Source: Oscillospiraceae bacterium
GTDB lineage: Bacteria; Bacillota; Clostridia; Oscillospirales; Ruminococcaceae
Length of the DNA stretch: 43,423 bases
Assembly: GCA_017442085.1 (NCBI GenBank)
Contig: JAFSAW010000016.1
Location: forward strand, 1-43,423
Reading direction: 5' to 3'
The notes beneath the pieces are model-generated. The model was given only the letters and a program-made list of their open reading frames with translations, was not told the origin of the DNA and made no database searches. A program made the translations under genes and the position numbers. Position 1 is the stretch's first letter, and each line of letters starts with the position of its first letter. This document shows, in pieces, positions 16,753 to 25,044 of the stretch.

Positions 16753-17022
16753 ATGAGCTTTACTTTCGCATTGTCATCAATAGGTTTTGTGGGCAGATTT
16801 ATAATTGCATTTATCATTCTGGCCTACCTTTATTCCACCAACAAAAACGACGAACATATCCGCAAGGGCTTTAAAATTCTGTGCATTGCAGGTGCCATTG
16901 TGTTTGTGCTGATGGTGGTTCTGTTTTTCCTTGTTTTTGTTGTGGGCGGCATTGGCCTGCTGGGCAATCTTTTTGACACCGTGCGCTATCACAACAGCTT
17001 CACCTACAACTTTCCTTATTAA
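16753..17022 (+). CDS. Small two-helix membrane protein
   Basis: An 89-residue protein with two hydrophobic segments (about residues 10-26 and 43-72) separated by a short charged loop, STNKNDEHIRKG, and a short polar C-terminus rich in Tyr and Asn. GAAGG precedes the ATG. I recognise no family. It is followed 23 bases later by the HIRAN-like gene, so the two may be co-transcribed. A weak AT-rich hairpin (CTGAATTTT/AAAATTCGG) lies between it and the PHP gene. Confidence 0.7.
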   Translation: MSFTFALSSIGFVGRFIIAFIILAYLYSTNKNDEHIRKGFKILCIAGAIVFVLMVVLFFLVFVVGGIGLLGNLFDTVRYHNSFTYNFPY

Positions 17023-17045
17023 AAATAACTTTGCGAGGTTTATAT

Positions 17046-17777
17046 ATGCAGAATACAACATTTAAATACACCATCAGCCTGCAGGGCAACGATATGGACG
17101 TAAAAGCTGCAAAGGCGCTGAAAAAGGGCGACAGCCTTCAGCTTAAACGTGTGTGGGACGAATTTGACACCTACGAAATTGTGGTGTACACCGAAAAGGG
17201 CGAAGGCCTTGATATGCTTGGCTATGCCGAAAGCGTTGGTGTTGCACCTTTCCTTGACAACGGCAGTGCAGAAATTGTGTCCGCAACAGTTACAGAAGTG
17301 GAAACCATTGAAGGCACAAGCCGTGCAAACGACGTGACAAACGTGGAATTTGACGTGGTTTTTGCATACGATGATGAAATTCTGGCACCGTTTGGCGGCG
17401 GCTATGACGAAACAATGGCATTTATGCCAAAGGGCGATGCAATCTTCAGCCTTTGTCTTTACCGTCTGCTTGACTACAATATGCCAATCATCACACAGAC
17501 ACACCTTAACCGCTATGAGTTTGAGGTGGATATGGACGATGACACAAAGATGTTCTTTGACATTCCTTTTGACGACGAAGACTATTTCTTCACCGTTGAA
17601 ATTCTTTTCAACGAAACATTTACAAAGTGCCGTATGGCAAGCCGTGTTTACAGCGAAAACAAACAGTACATTATGCCTGTTGACGAACACACAGCAGACG
17701 TTATGATGACATTTATCAACCACGTGAGAATTTTCAACGAAGAAAAATCCATCACAGAGTGCGAAATTGACTGGTAA
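17046..17777 (+). CDS. HIRAN-like domain protein
   Basis: A 243-residue soluble acidic protein. About residues 25-75 read LKKGDSLQLKR, then EIVVYTEKGEGLDMLGYAE, then APFLDNG, which follows the pattern of HIRAN domains (GDxLxLxR, a conserved I-V strand, LGY, and a hydrophobic helix ending in LDxG). HIRAN domains bind DNA ends or are found beside nucleases and helicases, yet no such domain is fused here. The C-terminal two thirds has no motif I recognise. The ATG at 17046 has GAGG eight bases upstream; the TTG at 17031 lies before that site and was not chosen. The HIRAN assignment is by eye. Confidence 0.6.
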   Translation: MQNTTFKYTISLQGNDMDVKAAKALKKGDSLQLKRVWDEFDTYEIVVYTEKGEGLDMLGYAESVGVAPFLDNGSAEIVSATVTEVETIEGTSRANDVTNVEFDVVFAYDDEILAPFGGGYDETMAFMPKGDAIFSLCLYRLLDYNMPIITQTHLNRYEFEVDMDDDTKMFFDIPFDDEDYFFTVEILFNETFTKCRMASRVYSENKQYIMPVDEHTADVMMTFINHVRIFNEEKSITECEIDW

Positions 17778-17788
17778 ATATTACAACC

Positions 17789-17978
17789 GATGGGGGGTTG
17801 TTTAGGGGGCACTCCCCCTTGTATCAATAATGCGGCTGGCGTTAAGCCCGAAGCGGTTTAGCCAAAGACTAAACGATGCGAGGGTAGCGTGCCGTGTACC
17901 TTGCTGCGTGGGTCCGCTGCGTGCAATCAGCGGCGCTTTTGGTCACTTTTGGCGTCAAAAGTGACATACGAAGTATAA
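17789..17978 (+). repeat. Structured intergenic element, copy 3 (variant central arm)
   Basis: Shares with the other copies the AGGGGG/CCCCCT hairpin, CCGCTG/CAGCGG and GTCACTTTTG-gcgt-CAAAAGTGAC. The middle differs: the GGAYYT-tipped arm is replaced by a region with GTTTAG/CTAAAC. The first GGAGGGC hairpin is absent. It lies between the HIRAN-like gene and alaX, in the same direction as both. Confidence 0.78.
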
Positions 17979-18012
17979 GTTTGCCGCCTTTTAAAAGGCA
18001 AAAGGAGTTTTT

Positions 18013-19170
18013 ATGCAATGCGAAAAATTATTCTACAACGACAGCTTTGCCACAACATTTACTGCAGAGGTTGTGGACTGCTTTGAAAACAAAGACCATT
18101 TTGCCATTGTGCTGGACAAAACCCTGTTTTATCCCGAAGGCGGCGGCCAGCCCTGCGACCACGGTGTTATCCGCTTTGGCGGCAATACCGCCGAAATTTT
18201 TGATGTGCGCGAAAAAAACGGCGTTATCTGCCACTACAGCCGCACACCAATTGAAATCGGCACAGTGATTGACGGCGAAATTGATTTTGAACGCCGCTTT
18301 GACCTGATGCAGCAGCACACTGGCGAACATATTGTCAGCGGCATTGTGCACAGCCTTTTCGGCTATGACAATGTGGGCTTTCATTTAAGCGAAAAGGATA
18401 TGTCACTTGATTTCAGCGGTCCGCTGACAAAGGAAGATATCGACCGCGTTGTTGATATGGCAAATGATATAATCATCAAAAACCAGCCTGTTACAGCCGA
18501 TTATCCCGATATATCCAAACTGGAATACCGCAGCAAAAAAGCACTGGAAGGCCCTGTGCGCATTGTTACCGCAGGTGAAGCCGACGTTTGCGCCTGCTGC
18601 GGCACACATCTTGCAACCACAGGTCAGGTGCAGATGGTGGCTGTTAAGGACAGCATGAACTACAAGGGCGGCACAAGAATTTTTCTCGGCTGCGGCAAAC
18701 GTGTTTATGCAGACTATTATGCCAAAACCGCGCAGTGTCTTGACATCAGCCATGCTTTAAGCGCAAAAACCGACGAAATAAGCAGCAAGGTAAATGATAA
18801 AATAGCCGAGTGTGAAAGCCTGAAAGCTGCTCTGGCTGCCGCAAAGGACGAGCTGTTCAGCTTCTGGGTTAAAGACGTGCCTGCAGGTGATGTTGGCTTT
18901 ATGGCAAAGGACGGGCTTTCCAGCGTGGAAATTCAGCGTCTTTGCAGCAAGATAAACGAAAAATGCACCACCGCCTGCGTTGTGGCAAAACAGACTGACG
19001 GCACAAGCAAAATCTGCCTTTTCTCCTCTGTATGCGACACAAACAAGGTGGGCAGAGCAATCTGCACAGCCCTTGGCGGCAAAGGCGGCGGCAAACCCGG
19101 TATTTTTCAGGGTACATTTACCGCTGACGGCGATGTGGAAACCCTTTTAAAAGGAGCTTTGAATGATTAG
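18013..19170 (+). CDS. alaX: Alanyl-tRNA editing protein AlaX (long form)
   Basis: A 385-residue trans-editing protein that hydrolyses mischarged Ser-tRNA(Ala) or Gly-tRNA(Ala). The editing core has QHTGEH (101-106) and CACCGTH (193-199), which together give the zinc-binding HxxxH and C-x-x-x-H ligands. LFYPEGGGQPCDHG (39-51) is the N-terminal OB-like segment. The C-terminal 100 or so residues form a DHHA1-type domain ending in GGKGGGKPG (about 355-363), as in full-length AlaRS. There is no aminoacylation domain, so it is a free-standing editor. AAGGAG precedes the ATG. The downstream small gene overlaps its last eight bases. Confidence 0.9.
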   Translation: MQCEKLFYNDSFATTFTAEVVDCFENKDHFAIVLDKTLFYPEGGGQPCDHGVIRFGGNTAEIFDVREKNGVICHYSRTPIEIGTVIDGEIDFERRFDLMQQHTGEHIVSGIVHSLFGYDNVGFHLSEKDMSLDFSGPLTKEDIDRVVDMANDIIIKNQPVTADYPDISKLEYRSKKALEGPVRIVTAGEADVCACCGTHLATTGQVQMVAVKDSMNYKGGTRIFLGCGKRVYADYYAKTAQCLDISHALSAKTDEISSKVNDKIAECESLKAALAAAKDELFSFWVKDVPAGDVGFMAKDGLSSVEIQRLCSKINEKCTTACVVAKQTDGTSKICLFSSVCDTNKVGRAICTALGGKGGGKPGIFQGTFTADGDVETLLKGALND

Positions 19171-19390
19171 CGACAGCATTCTGCAGATTATAAAAGTCAA
19201 CAACCGCCGCACACCTTTTGACATTGACCATTTTTCAATACAGCAGGTGGGCAGAAAATTTTACGTTTACGCCCACCCTTTTGAAAACGGGTTCAACAAA
19301 AAGAAAATCGGCACCTATGCCGACTATGAAAGTGCCAAAAAGGCAGTGGACAGCATTATCGATTTAAAGCTGCCTGCAGATATACAGTAA
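19163..19390 (+). CDS. Small conserved-looking protein of unknown function
   Basis: A 75-residue protein that overlaps the end of alaX by eight bases and has AAGGAG inside the alaX reading frame, so translation is probably coupled. It contains PFDIDHFSIQQVGRKFYVY and GTYADYESAKKAVD, suggesting a short beta-sheet followed by a helix. I recognise no family. The operon placement suggests a link to translation, but this is only positional. Confidence 0.65.
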   Translation: MISDSILQIIKVNNRRTPFDIDHFSIQQVGRKFYVYAHPFENGFNKKKIGTYADYESAKKAVDSIIDLKLPADIQ

Positions 19391-19401
19391 AATTATACAG
19401 T

Positions 19402-19460
19402 GGCAGATGCCCGCATCTGCCCTTTTGTTATTGCTTTTGCGGACAATGCGGGTATTGTCC
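19402..19460. repeat. Pair of perfect short hairpins before rsmE
   Basis: GGCAGATGC-cc-GCATCTGCC (19402-19421) is followed by CTTTTG and could act as a weak terminator. GGACAAT/ATTGTCC (19441-19460) follows 19 bases later and ends 17 bases before the rsmE ATG. The pair looks like an inserted hairpin unit. Confidence 0.7.
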
Positions 19461-19477
19461 CCCTACATTTTAACACT

Positions 19478-20203
19478 ATGGCTCACAGATATTTTTTAAC
19501 CGATATAAACGAAAACACCGCCACTGTTACCGACAGCGAGGCGGTGCATCTTTGCCGCGTTATGCGCATAAAAAGCGGTGACGAGGTAATACTTTGTGAT
19601 AACAACGGCTACGATTACCGCGCTGTTGCAAGGGATATCAGCGAAAAGCTGATTGTCTTTGATGTGCTTGAAAAAACAAAAAATGCCGCAGAACCAGCCA
19701 AAGACCTTATTGTCTACATGGCTTTGCCAAAAAGCGACAAGCTGGAGTTTATTGTGCAGAAAGCCTGCGAGCTTGGCGCAAGAAAGCTTGTGCCCTTTGT
19801 AAGCGAGTTCTGCGTGGCACAGAAAAGCAAAAAGGAAGACAGCAAAAAAGCACGCCTTGCAAAAATAAGTGCCGAAGCCGCCAAGCAGTGCGGCCGCAGC
19901 ACACCTATGGAAATAGGCGACACACTGACAGTAAAGCAGCTGCTTGGCGAAATGGCAGAAAACGACATCAACCTGTTTTTCTACGAACACGCGGATATGC
20001 CCCTTAAGGAAGTTGATTTTTCCGACAAGCAGACCGTTGGTGTCATCATTGGCAGCGAAGGCGGTTTCAGCCAGAAGGAATGCGACCTTTTTGCCGAAAA
20101 GGGTGCCGTGACAATAAGCCTTGGCAAACGCATACTGCGCTGTGAAACCGCAGCAGTAAGCGCAATAACCCTTGCCATGTACAATATGGGAGAGATGGAG
20201 TAA
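19478..20203 (+). CDS. rsmE: 16S rRNA m3U1498 methyltransferase RsmE
   Basis: A 241-residue SPOUT-class methyltransferase that methylates U1498 of 16S rRNA. The start HRYFLTD and AVHLCRVMRIKSGDEV match the N-terminal PUA-like domain. The C-terminal knot has KLEFIVQKACELGARKLVP, GVIIGSEGGFSQKECD and the final LGKRILRCETAAVSAI, the SAM-binding trefoil signature. The ATG at 19478 fits the family N-terminus. A GTG at 19400 would add 26 residues that pass through two hairpins and was rejected. There is no convincing Shine-Dalgarno before 19478. The VanY gene follows two bases later. Confidence 0.9.
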   Translation: MAHRYFLTDINENTATVTDSEAVHLCRVMRIKSGDEVILCDNNGYDYRAVARDISEKLIVFDVLEKTKNAAEPAKDLIVYMALPKSDKLEFIVQKACELGARKLVPFVSEFCVAQKSKKEDSKKARLAKISAEAAKQCGRSTPMEIGDTLTVKQLLGEMAENDINLFFYEHADMPLKEVDFSDKQTVGVIIGSEGGFSQKECDLFAEKGAVTISLGKRILRCETAAVSAITLAMYNMGEME

Positions 20204-20205
20204 AT

Positions 20206-21156
20206 ATGACAAGAGAACAGGCAGAAAAATTAAGACAGGAAAACCGCAGAAAACGTCTGCGCAAAAAAAGAATAAAGGCTTTCAGCCTGCTGGCACTTTT
20301 TATTGTGCTGGCAGCCGCCGTGCTGTTTTTTGCAGTAAAGGGCATTGCATATCTTATGACTGACGGCGAAGACGAAAACACAGACAATCCTATAGGCACT
20401 GCAGGTGTTGTTGACAGCAATACCGATGAGTCTGACGGCAGCAGCGATGCAGACGACGAAAACCAGCCGGCTGCAAGCGAAGAACCTGAACCAACCACAG
20501 AACCAACTGCAGAACCGGTACCAACCGAAGAACCTGCAAGCACCACACCTGTTGGCACAAAACCCCAGCAGAGCTGGAGCACCATGCTGGTTAACCAGTG
20601 GAGCTATATGCCGGAAGGCTATGTGCCTGACGTAAGGGAAATATCCTACGAAGGCGTAAGCCCCCTTAACAACAAATTTGACGTGCGCGCCGCAGATGCA
20701 CTGGAAAAAATGCTTGCCGATGCAAGAAGTGCAGGCTACAATATGTACCTTGTTTCCGCTTACCGCAGCCACGACTATCAGGTAAGCCTTTTCAACCGCA
20801 AGGTCAACGAATACAAGGCGCTGGGCTATGACGATGCAACAGCCTACAGCGAAGCAAGCCAGTGGGTTGCAATCCCCGGCACAAGCGAACACTGCACAGG
20901 CCTTGCCGCAGATATTGTTTCTTCCACCTGGTACAACTACAACAGCGACCTTACCCACGATTTTGAAGACACAGACCACTTTGACTGGCTGTACGAACAC
21001 TGTGCAGACTATGGCTTTATCCTGCGCTATCCAAAAGGTGCCGAAGCCATAACAGGCATCACCTACGAGCCCTGGCACTACCGTTTTGTAGGTGTTGATG
21101 CGGCAAAATATATTATGGAAAATCACATTACTCTGGAAGAATTCTGTGCAGAGTAA
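20206..21156 (+). CDS. VanY-type D-alanyl-D-alanine carboxypeptidase, membrane-anchored
   Basis: A 316-residue protein. A basic N-terminus and one transmembrane segment (about 26-47) are followed by an acidic Thr/Pro/Glu-rich linker to about residue 120, then a peptidase M15B domain. Zinc ligands are visible in SEHCTGLAAD (His229, Asp236) and EPWHYRF (His291), with SAYRS as the substrate-side motif. Such enzymes remove the terminal D-Ala from peptidoglycan stem peptides outside the cell. There is no VanR/S or VanX neighbour, so this is more likely a housekeeping cell-wall enzyme than a glycopeptide resistance gene. GGAG overlaps the end of rsmE. Confidence 0.87.
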   Translation: MTREQAEKLRQENRRKRLRKKRIKAFSLLALFIVLAAAVLFFAVKGIAYLMTDGEDENTDNPIGTAGVVDSNTDESDGSSDADDENQPAASEEPEPTTEPTAEPVPTEEPASTTPVGTKPQQSWSTMLVNQWSYMPEGYVPDVREISYEGVSPLNNKFDVRAADALEKMLADARSAGYNMYLVSAYRSHDYQVSLFNRKVNEYKALGYDDATAYSEASQWVAIPGTSEHCTGLAADIVSSTWYNYNSDLTHDFEDTDHFDWLYEHCADYGFILRYPKGAEAITGITYEPWHYRFVGVDAAKYIMENHITLEEFCAE

Positions 21157-21235
21157 ACATAATAATCCATTGATTTTTGCACCGATATATAGTATCATTA
21201 TTATCAGCAAATATCCCAGGCAGGTACCATTTTAT

Positions 21236-21496
21236 ATGAATATTCAGGAAATCAAAAACGAAATATCCCTTATCAACGACGAGATGCTTAAGCTGTTTAT
21301 CCGTCACCTTGAGCTTACAGTGGAAGCAGGCAGACTGCGCGAAGCAGACGGCAAGCCACTGTATGACAGAAAAGCGGAAGAAATCACGCTGGAAACTGCA
21401 GCGGCAAACAGCCCGCAGAATATGCAGAACTATTCCATCGAGTTTTTCCGCAGTCTGATAAACCTGAGCAAGGACTATTATAAGGACAACAAATAA
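21236..21496 (+). CDS. Chorismate mutase, stand-alone AroQ type
   Basis: An 86-residue all-helical protein that fits the AroQ class in length and pattern. It has IQEIKNEISLINDEMLKLFIRHLEL at the N-terminus, then AGRLREADGKPLYDRKAEE, where the Arg/Lys and Asp-Arg-x-x-Glu positions correspond to chorismate-binding residues. It would convert chorismate to prephenate for Phe/Tyr synthesis. The ribosome binding site before 21236 is weak (AGGCAGG). No other aromatic amino acid gene is nearby. Two terminators follow. Confidence 0.82.
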   Translation: MNIQEIKNEISLINDEMLKLFIRHLELTVEAGRLREADGKPLYDRKAEEITLETAAANSPQNMQNYSIEFFRSLINLSKDYYKDNK

Positions 21497-21512
21497 TATT
21501 TCGCATATACAA

Positions 21513-21545
21513 AAACCGCAGTCTGACCGCTGCGGTTTGTTTTTT
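21513..21545 (+). terminator. Rho-independent terminator after chorismate mutase
   Basis: AAACCGCAG pairs with CTGCGGTTT across an eight-base loop, followed by GTTTTTT. Confidence 0.88.
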
Positions 21546-21554
21546 GGCAAAGGA

Positions 21555-21580
21555 AAAGGCGGTTTTTACAAACCGCCTTT
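21555..21580. terminator. Hairpin between convergent transcripts
   Basis: AAAGGCGGTTT pairs with AAACCGCCTTT over a four-base loop. The plus strand continues into AGTTTTTAT and the minus strand into TTCCTTT, so it can serve as a terminator for the minus-strand gate-domain gene and as a second stop for the plus strand. Confidence 0.75.
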
Positions 21581-21610
21581 AGTTTTTATATTCAGTTTTC
21601 CGATTTAAGA

Positions 21611-22762
21611 TTAAAGCATACCGAAAAGCATGCAGAGGTAGTGTGCTGCAACACCTGCACAGAGACCACCGATTGTGTGGCTGAAGAGAGCATCTTTGAT
21701 AAACTGTCTTTTGTCAAGAGCGTCCATCATGGAGATGTGTGTGGAAAGGTAACCGGACCAGCACATACCCATAGCTGTAAATACTGCGATTTCGTTGAGA
21801 CCTGCTGCACCTTCTGCAATCATTGTTGGAACAAGACCCATTGCTGCGCCTGTTGCACCAAGAGCTGTGATTGGGAATGCGATGTTGCTTGGGTCACGGA
21901 AGCCGAAGAGCACGTTTGTTACAGGCTGGATAAGAGCGCCGAGTTTTGGCAGGAGGCCAACACCTTCGTATGCTGCGCCTGTAAAGCCTGCTGCAGGTGG
22001 GTTGAATGTAAGCATCATAACAACTGTGCAGATAACAAGAACGCCAGGAACAATAGCAAAGCCCATGTCTACACCTGTTTTACCGCCTTCGAGAAGTGCG
22101 TTGAGAACACGTTCGAGTGTGGAACCGTTAACTGTTTTGAGTTCTTCTTCCATTTTTGGTGCGCCTTTGATGGAGCGGTCTGCTTTTGCTTCTTCTTTGG
22201 AAACTTTGTAGTATTTTTTAGTTGCACGAAGCATAAGACGTACAGATACTACAGAACCTACACAAGCGCCGAGAACACCAACGAGTGATGCTGTGAGTGC
22301 GCCTTCAAGTGGAAGAGCAAGCATATATGTACAAAGGATAAGACCCATACCAAAGGATGTACCAAGGTTGCACAGTGCAGGAATCTGATATTCCTTGAAG
22401 AATTTTGTAAAGCTTTCGTTTTTAGCTGTGGAAAGGATTGCTGCGTTGTCGGATACGAATGTTGTAACAATACCAAGGGAAGCTGCGCCAGGCATACCGT
22501 AGATTGGTCTCATAAGTGGGCTGATAAGTTTGTTGAGAAGGTCGATAACGCCAAATTCTGCAAAGATGGAAGCGATAGCACCTGTAACAACAGAGATAGC
22601 CATGATAAAGAAACAAGTGTTGAGAAGAAGGTCGTGTGCTGTGTTCATAATTGTGTTGAACATATTGCCGATGCCCATTACGTTGCCGAGAAGGCAGAGG
22701 CCGCCAATGATTACAACCAGAACAACAAATGTTTCAAGGGAAACCGCTTTTTTCTGTTTCAT
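21611..22762 (-). CDS. Nucleoside-recognition (gate) domain membrane protein
   Basis: A 383-residue membrane protein with about nine hydrophobic segments and two gate-type repeats. The first covers residues 40-150 (FGVIDLLNKLISPLMRPIYG and TFVSDNAAILSTA); the second starts near 240 (GFAIVPGVLVICTVV and GFRDPSNIAFP). Between them is a charged loop, residues 190-225. The pattern fits the nucleoside recognition/gate family that includes spore maturation SpmA/SpmB, FeoB gates and Nup carriers. The substrate is unknown. GGAGG lies six bases before the ATG. The gene is monocistronic and its codon choice looks more uniform than that of its neighbours, which may mean strong expression. Confidence 0.72.
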   Translation of the reverse strand: MKQKKAVSLETFVVLVVIIGGLCLLGNVMGIGNMFNTIMNTAHDLLLNTCFFIMAISVVTGAIASIFAEFGVIDLLNKLISPLMRPIYGMPGAASLGIVTTFVSDNAAILSTAKNESFTKFFKEYQIPALCNLGTSFGMGLILCTYMLALPLEGALTASLVGVLGACVGSVVSVRLMLRATKKYYKVSKEEAKADRSIKGAPKMEEELKTVNGSTLERVLNALLEGGKTGVDMGFAIVPGVLVICTVVMMLTFNPPAAGFTGAAYEGVGLLPKLGALIQPVTNVLFGFRDPSNIAFPITALGATGAAMGLVPTMIAEGAAGLNEIAVFTAMGMCWSGYLSTHISMMDALDKRQFIKDALFSHTIGGLCAGVAAHYLCMLFGML

Positions 22763-22933
22763 TTTTTCCTCCGAAAAAGTGTGTGATATACTTTTATTTT
22801 TTTGATTGTTAATTTATATATAACAGACAGATATCTGCTATTTACTTTTTCAAGACAGAGAGGCTTCTCTGTCTGTTTGCTGTGCCAAAAATCACTGCAC
22901 AGACAAAAACTGCCCGCAGGTGACAGCTTTGTG

Positions 22934-23599
22934 TTATTTTCCGTATGGGCAGTGGCTTACGCACAGTCCGCAAACTGCGCCTCTGCCGATGTTTTTGTAT
23001 TCCCTTTTCATAAACTCGCTGCATTTTGCCGCATTGAAATAGCTTTCGCGGTCGGTTGACCAGTTTTTGCCGCTTATGGCACCGCTTGGGCATTTTTCCT
23101 TGCAGATGTTGCAGTGGCTGCACAAATCTTTGGGATATTCGGTTGGGTTTTCAAACTGACAGTCGGTAAACAATGTGCCCAGGCGCACCCTTGCGCCAAA
23201 GTCCTTGTGCAGAAACAGACCGTTGTTGCCCATATTGCCAAGGCCGCTGAGGCAGGCAATTTTTTTGTGGCTGTATCTGCCGCGGTAGTGCCAGCCTTCG
23301 TCATTTATGGACTGGCTGGATGCAACGGTGATGTATTTATAGCCGTGCCTGTCCAGCAGCAGACCAACCCTTAAAAGACAGTGGTCGATAAAGGCGTTTA
23401 CACTGCGGTAGTGGTTAAAGTATGTATGTGTGGGTTTGTCCACAACTTCGTCAAGGATAGCATCTGACAGATGCACCACAATGCTTACTGCATTTTCAAG
23501 GCCGCCGATGCCGTCGTCTGTCTGCATGTGGCAGAAGCCTACATCGCTTACCCCAAGTGAGGCAAGCAGGTCTTTTATTTCTGTCTGTATCTGTGTCAT
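22934..23599 (-). CDS. QueG-like double [4Fe-4S] reductase
   Basis: A 221-residue iron-sulfur protein. CSHCNICKEKCPSG in the C-terminal third and CGLCVSHCPYG at the end are two ferredoxin-like cluster motifs, arranged as in the C-terminal half of epoxyqueuosine reductases. GNMGNNGLFLHKDFGARVRLG before them is also typical of that family. It is shorter than QueG (usually over 300 residues) and lacks the extra C-terminal part, so queuosine function is uncertain. I chose the ATG at 23599, with GGGG ten bases upstream; in-frame ATGs at 23614 and 23665 are possible but lack ribosome sites. An inverted repeat AGACAGAG/CTCTGTCT lies downstream. Confidence 0.75.
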   Translation of the reverse strand: MTQIQTEIKDLLASLGVSDVGFCHMQTDDGIGGLENAVSIVVHLSDAILDEVVDKPTHTYFNHYRSVNAFIDHCLLRVGLLLDRHGYKYITVASSQSINDEGWHYRGRYSHKKIACLSGLGNMGNNGLFLHKDFGARVRLGTLFTDCQFENPTEYPKDLCSHCNICKEKCPSGAISGKNWSTDRESYFNAAKCSEFMKREYKNIGRGAVCGLCVSHCPYGK

Positions 23600-23729
23600 A
23601 TTATAAAACCCCATCTTTTTTATTTTACCATAAAACAGAATAAAGTATATTGTAAATTCTGACAAATTAATGGTATTTTATTGTTTATATTATTGTAACT
23701 GTTGTAATGACAAGACAAAAAAATAACAT

Positions 23730-24944
23730 TTATTTAAAAAGGTCGGTTTTCATAACCGATGCCGACTGCACAGTGTCCCTGCCGTATTTTTCTTTCAGTT
23801 TGTCAAGTGCCTTCTGCAGATTTTCCTTTTTTGTGTCGTCCTGGCTTTCGGCAGTTTCAAAAAGGTTAAGCTGCTGCACCCGCTTTTCTGCGGTAAGGTC
23901 AAGGGCGGTAACAGTCAGCGCCCTTATGGGCATCTTTACGTTCCAGTTTTTAACCAGCAGCTCAAGTGCTGTTTTGTATATATTGTCACTTACATTTGTA
24001 GAGTTTACCTGTTTTTGTCTTGTAAAGGAGACAAAGGCAGGATTTTTTATTGTTATCTGCACCCCGTTGGCATACAGCCCGTGCTTTCGCAGGCGCAGAC
24101 CCACCTGTTCGCTAAGCACCATAAGTGCGGGTCTGATATCGTCAAGGCCTGCTATATCGCGGTAAAAGGTGTTGCCGCTGCCAACAGACTTAACCTCCCT
24201 TTTTGCATCAAAAGGCAGCACGGGGCTGTCTTCAAGACCGTTGGCGTAGATGTGCAGGTCTCTGCCGTGTTTGCCCAGCTTGTCCTGCAGCATACCTGCA
24301 TCCGCCTGTGCCAGCTGGCCTATGGTGCGTATACCCAGCCTGTGCAGTGTTTCGGCAGTATTTCTGCCCACATAAAGCAGGTCTTCCACCTTTAAAGGAA
24401 AAACAATATCCCTGTAGTTTTCCCTTGAGATAACCGTTGTGGCATCCGGCTTTTTATAGTCGCTGCCCAGCTTTGCAAAAACCTTGTTGAAGCTTACCCC
24501 CACCGAAATGGTAAGGCCTGTTTCGTAATACACCCGCTGTCTTATCATATCCGCCAGCTCTTTGCCGTTTTTGGCAAAAAGGTGATAGCTGTTTGTGACA
24601 TCCAGCCAGCTTTCGTCAATGCCGAAGGGCTCTACAAGGTCGGTGTAGCTGTTGTAAATTTCGTTGATAATTCTGCTGAAATATTCGTATCTGTCCCGCT
24701 GTGGCGGCAGAATGATAAGGTCGGGACATGCGCGCTGTGCCGACTGTATTGTCTGTGCGGTTTTTATGCCGTATTTCTTTGCCGCCTCGTTTTTTGCCAG
24801 CACAATGCCGTGGCGGTTTTCGCTGCTGCCGCCCACCACAACGGGTTTGTCCTTTAATTCGGGATATGGCAAAAGGGAAACCGAAGCATAAAACCCGTTG
24901 CAGTCGCAGTGGAGAATTATGCGGTCTTTATTCTGTTGTTCCAT
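23730..24944 (-). CDS. dinB: Y-family DNA polymerase (Pol IV type)
   Basis: A 404-residue lesion-bypass polymerase. The catalytic acidic residues are in LHCDCNGFYASV (Asp14) and EPFGIDESWLDV (Asp110, Glu111). KNEAAKKYGIKTA and TISVGVSFNKVFAKLGSDYKKPDA are standard Y-family motifs, followed by a helix-hairpin-helix thumb (LHRLGIRTIGQLAQ) and a little finger domain. QQLNLF near residue 350 matches the beta-clamp binding motif. AAAGGAG lies about seven bases before the ATG. No LexA box was seen upstream. The 54 or so residues after the clamp motif are charged and probably disordered. Confidence 0.9.
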   Translation of the reverse strand: MEQQNKDRIILHCDCNGFYASVSLLPYPELKDKPVVVGGSSENRHGIVLAKNEAAKKYGIKTAQTIQSAQRACPDLIILPPQRDRYEYFSRIINEIYNSYTDLVEPFGIDESWLDVTNSYHLFAKNGKELADMIRQRVYYETGLTISVGVSFNKVFAKLGSDYKKPDATTVISRENYRDIVFPLKVEDLLYVGRNTAETLHRLGIRTIGQLAQADAGMLQDKLGKHGRDLHIYANGLEDSPVLPFDAKREVKSVGSGNTFYRDIAGLDDIRPALMVLSEQVGLRLRKHGLYANGVQITIKNPAFVSFTRQKQVNSTNVSDNIYKTALELLVKNWNVKMPIRALTVTALDLTAEKRVQQLNLFETAESQDDTKKENLQKALDKLKEKYGRDTVQSASVMKTDLFK

Positions 24945-25044
24945 AATAATTCTCCTTTATATTTGTATTGTCAGTCAACACACTGAAAGTGAGCAGCTAA
25001 AATTTATATTTGCCAGAAAAGCATTACAAAGGTGCAGCCTTTGC

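Noticed and set aside
20206..21156. Glycopeptide resistance cluster suggested by VanY
   Set aside because: No vanH, vanX, ligase or two-component genes nearby; VanY-type peptidases are common cell-wall enzymes.
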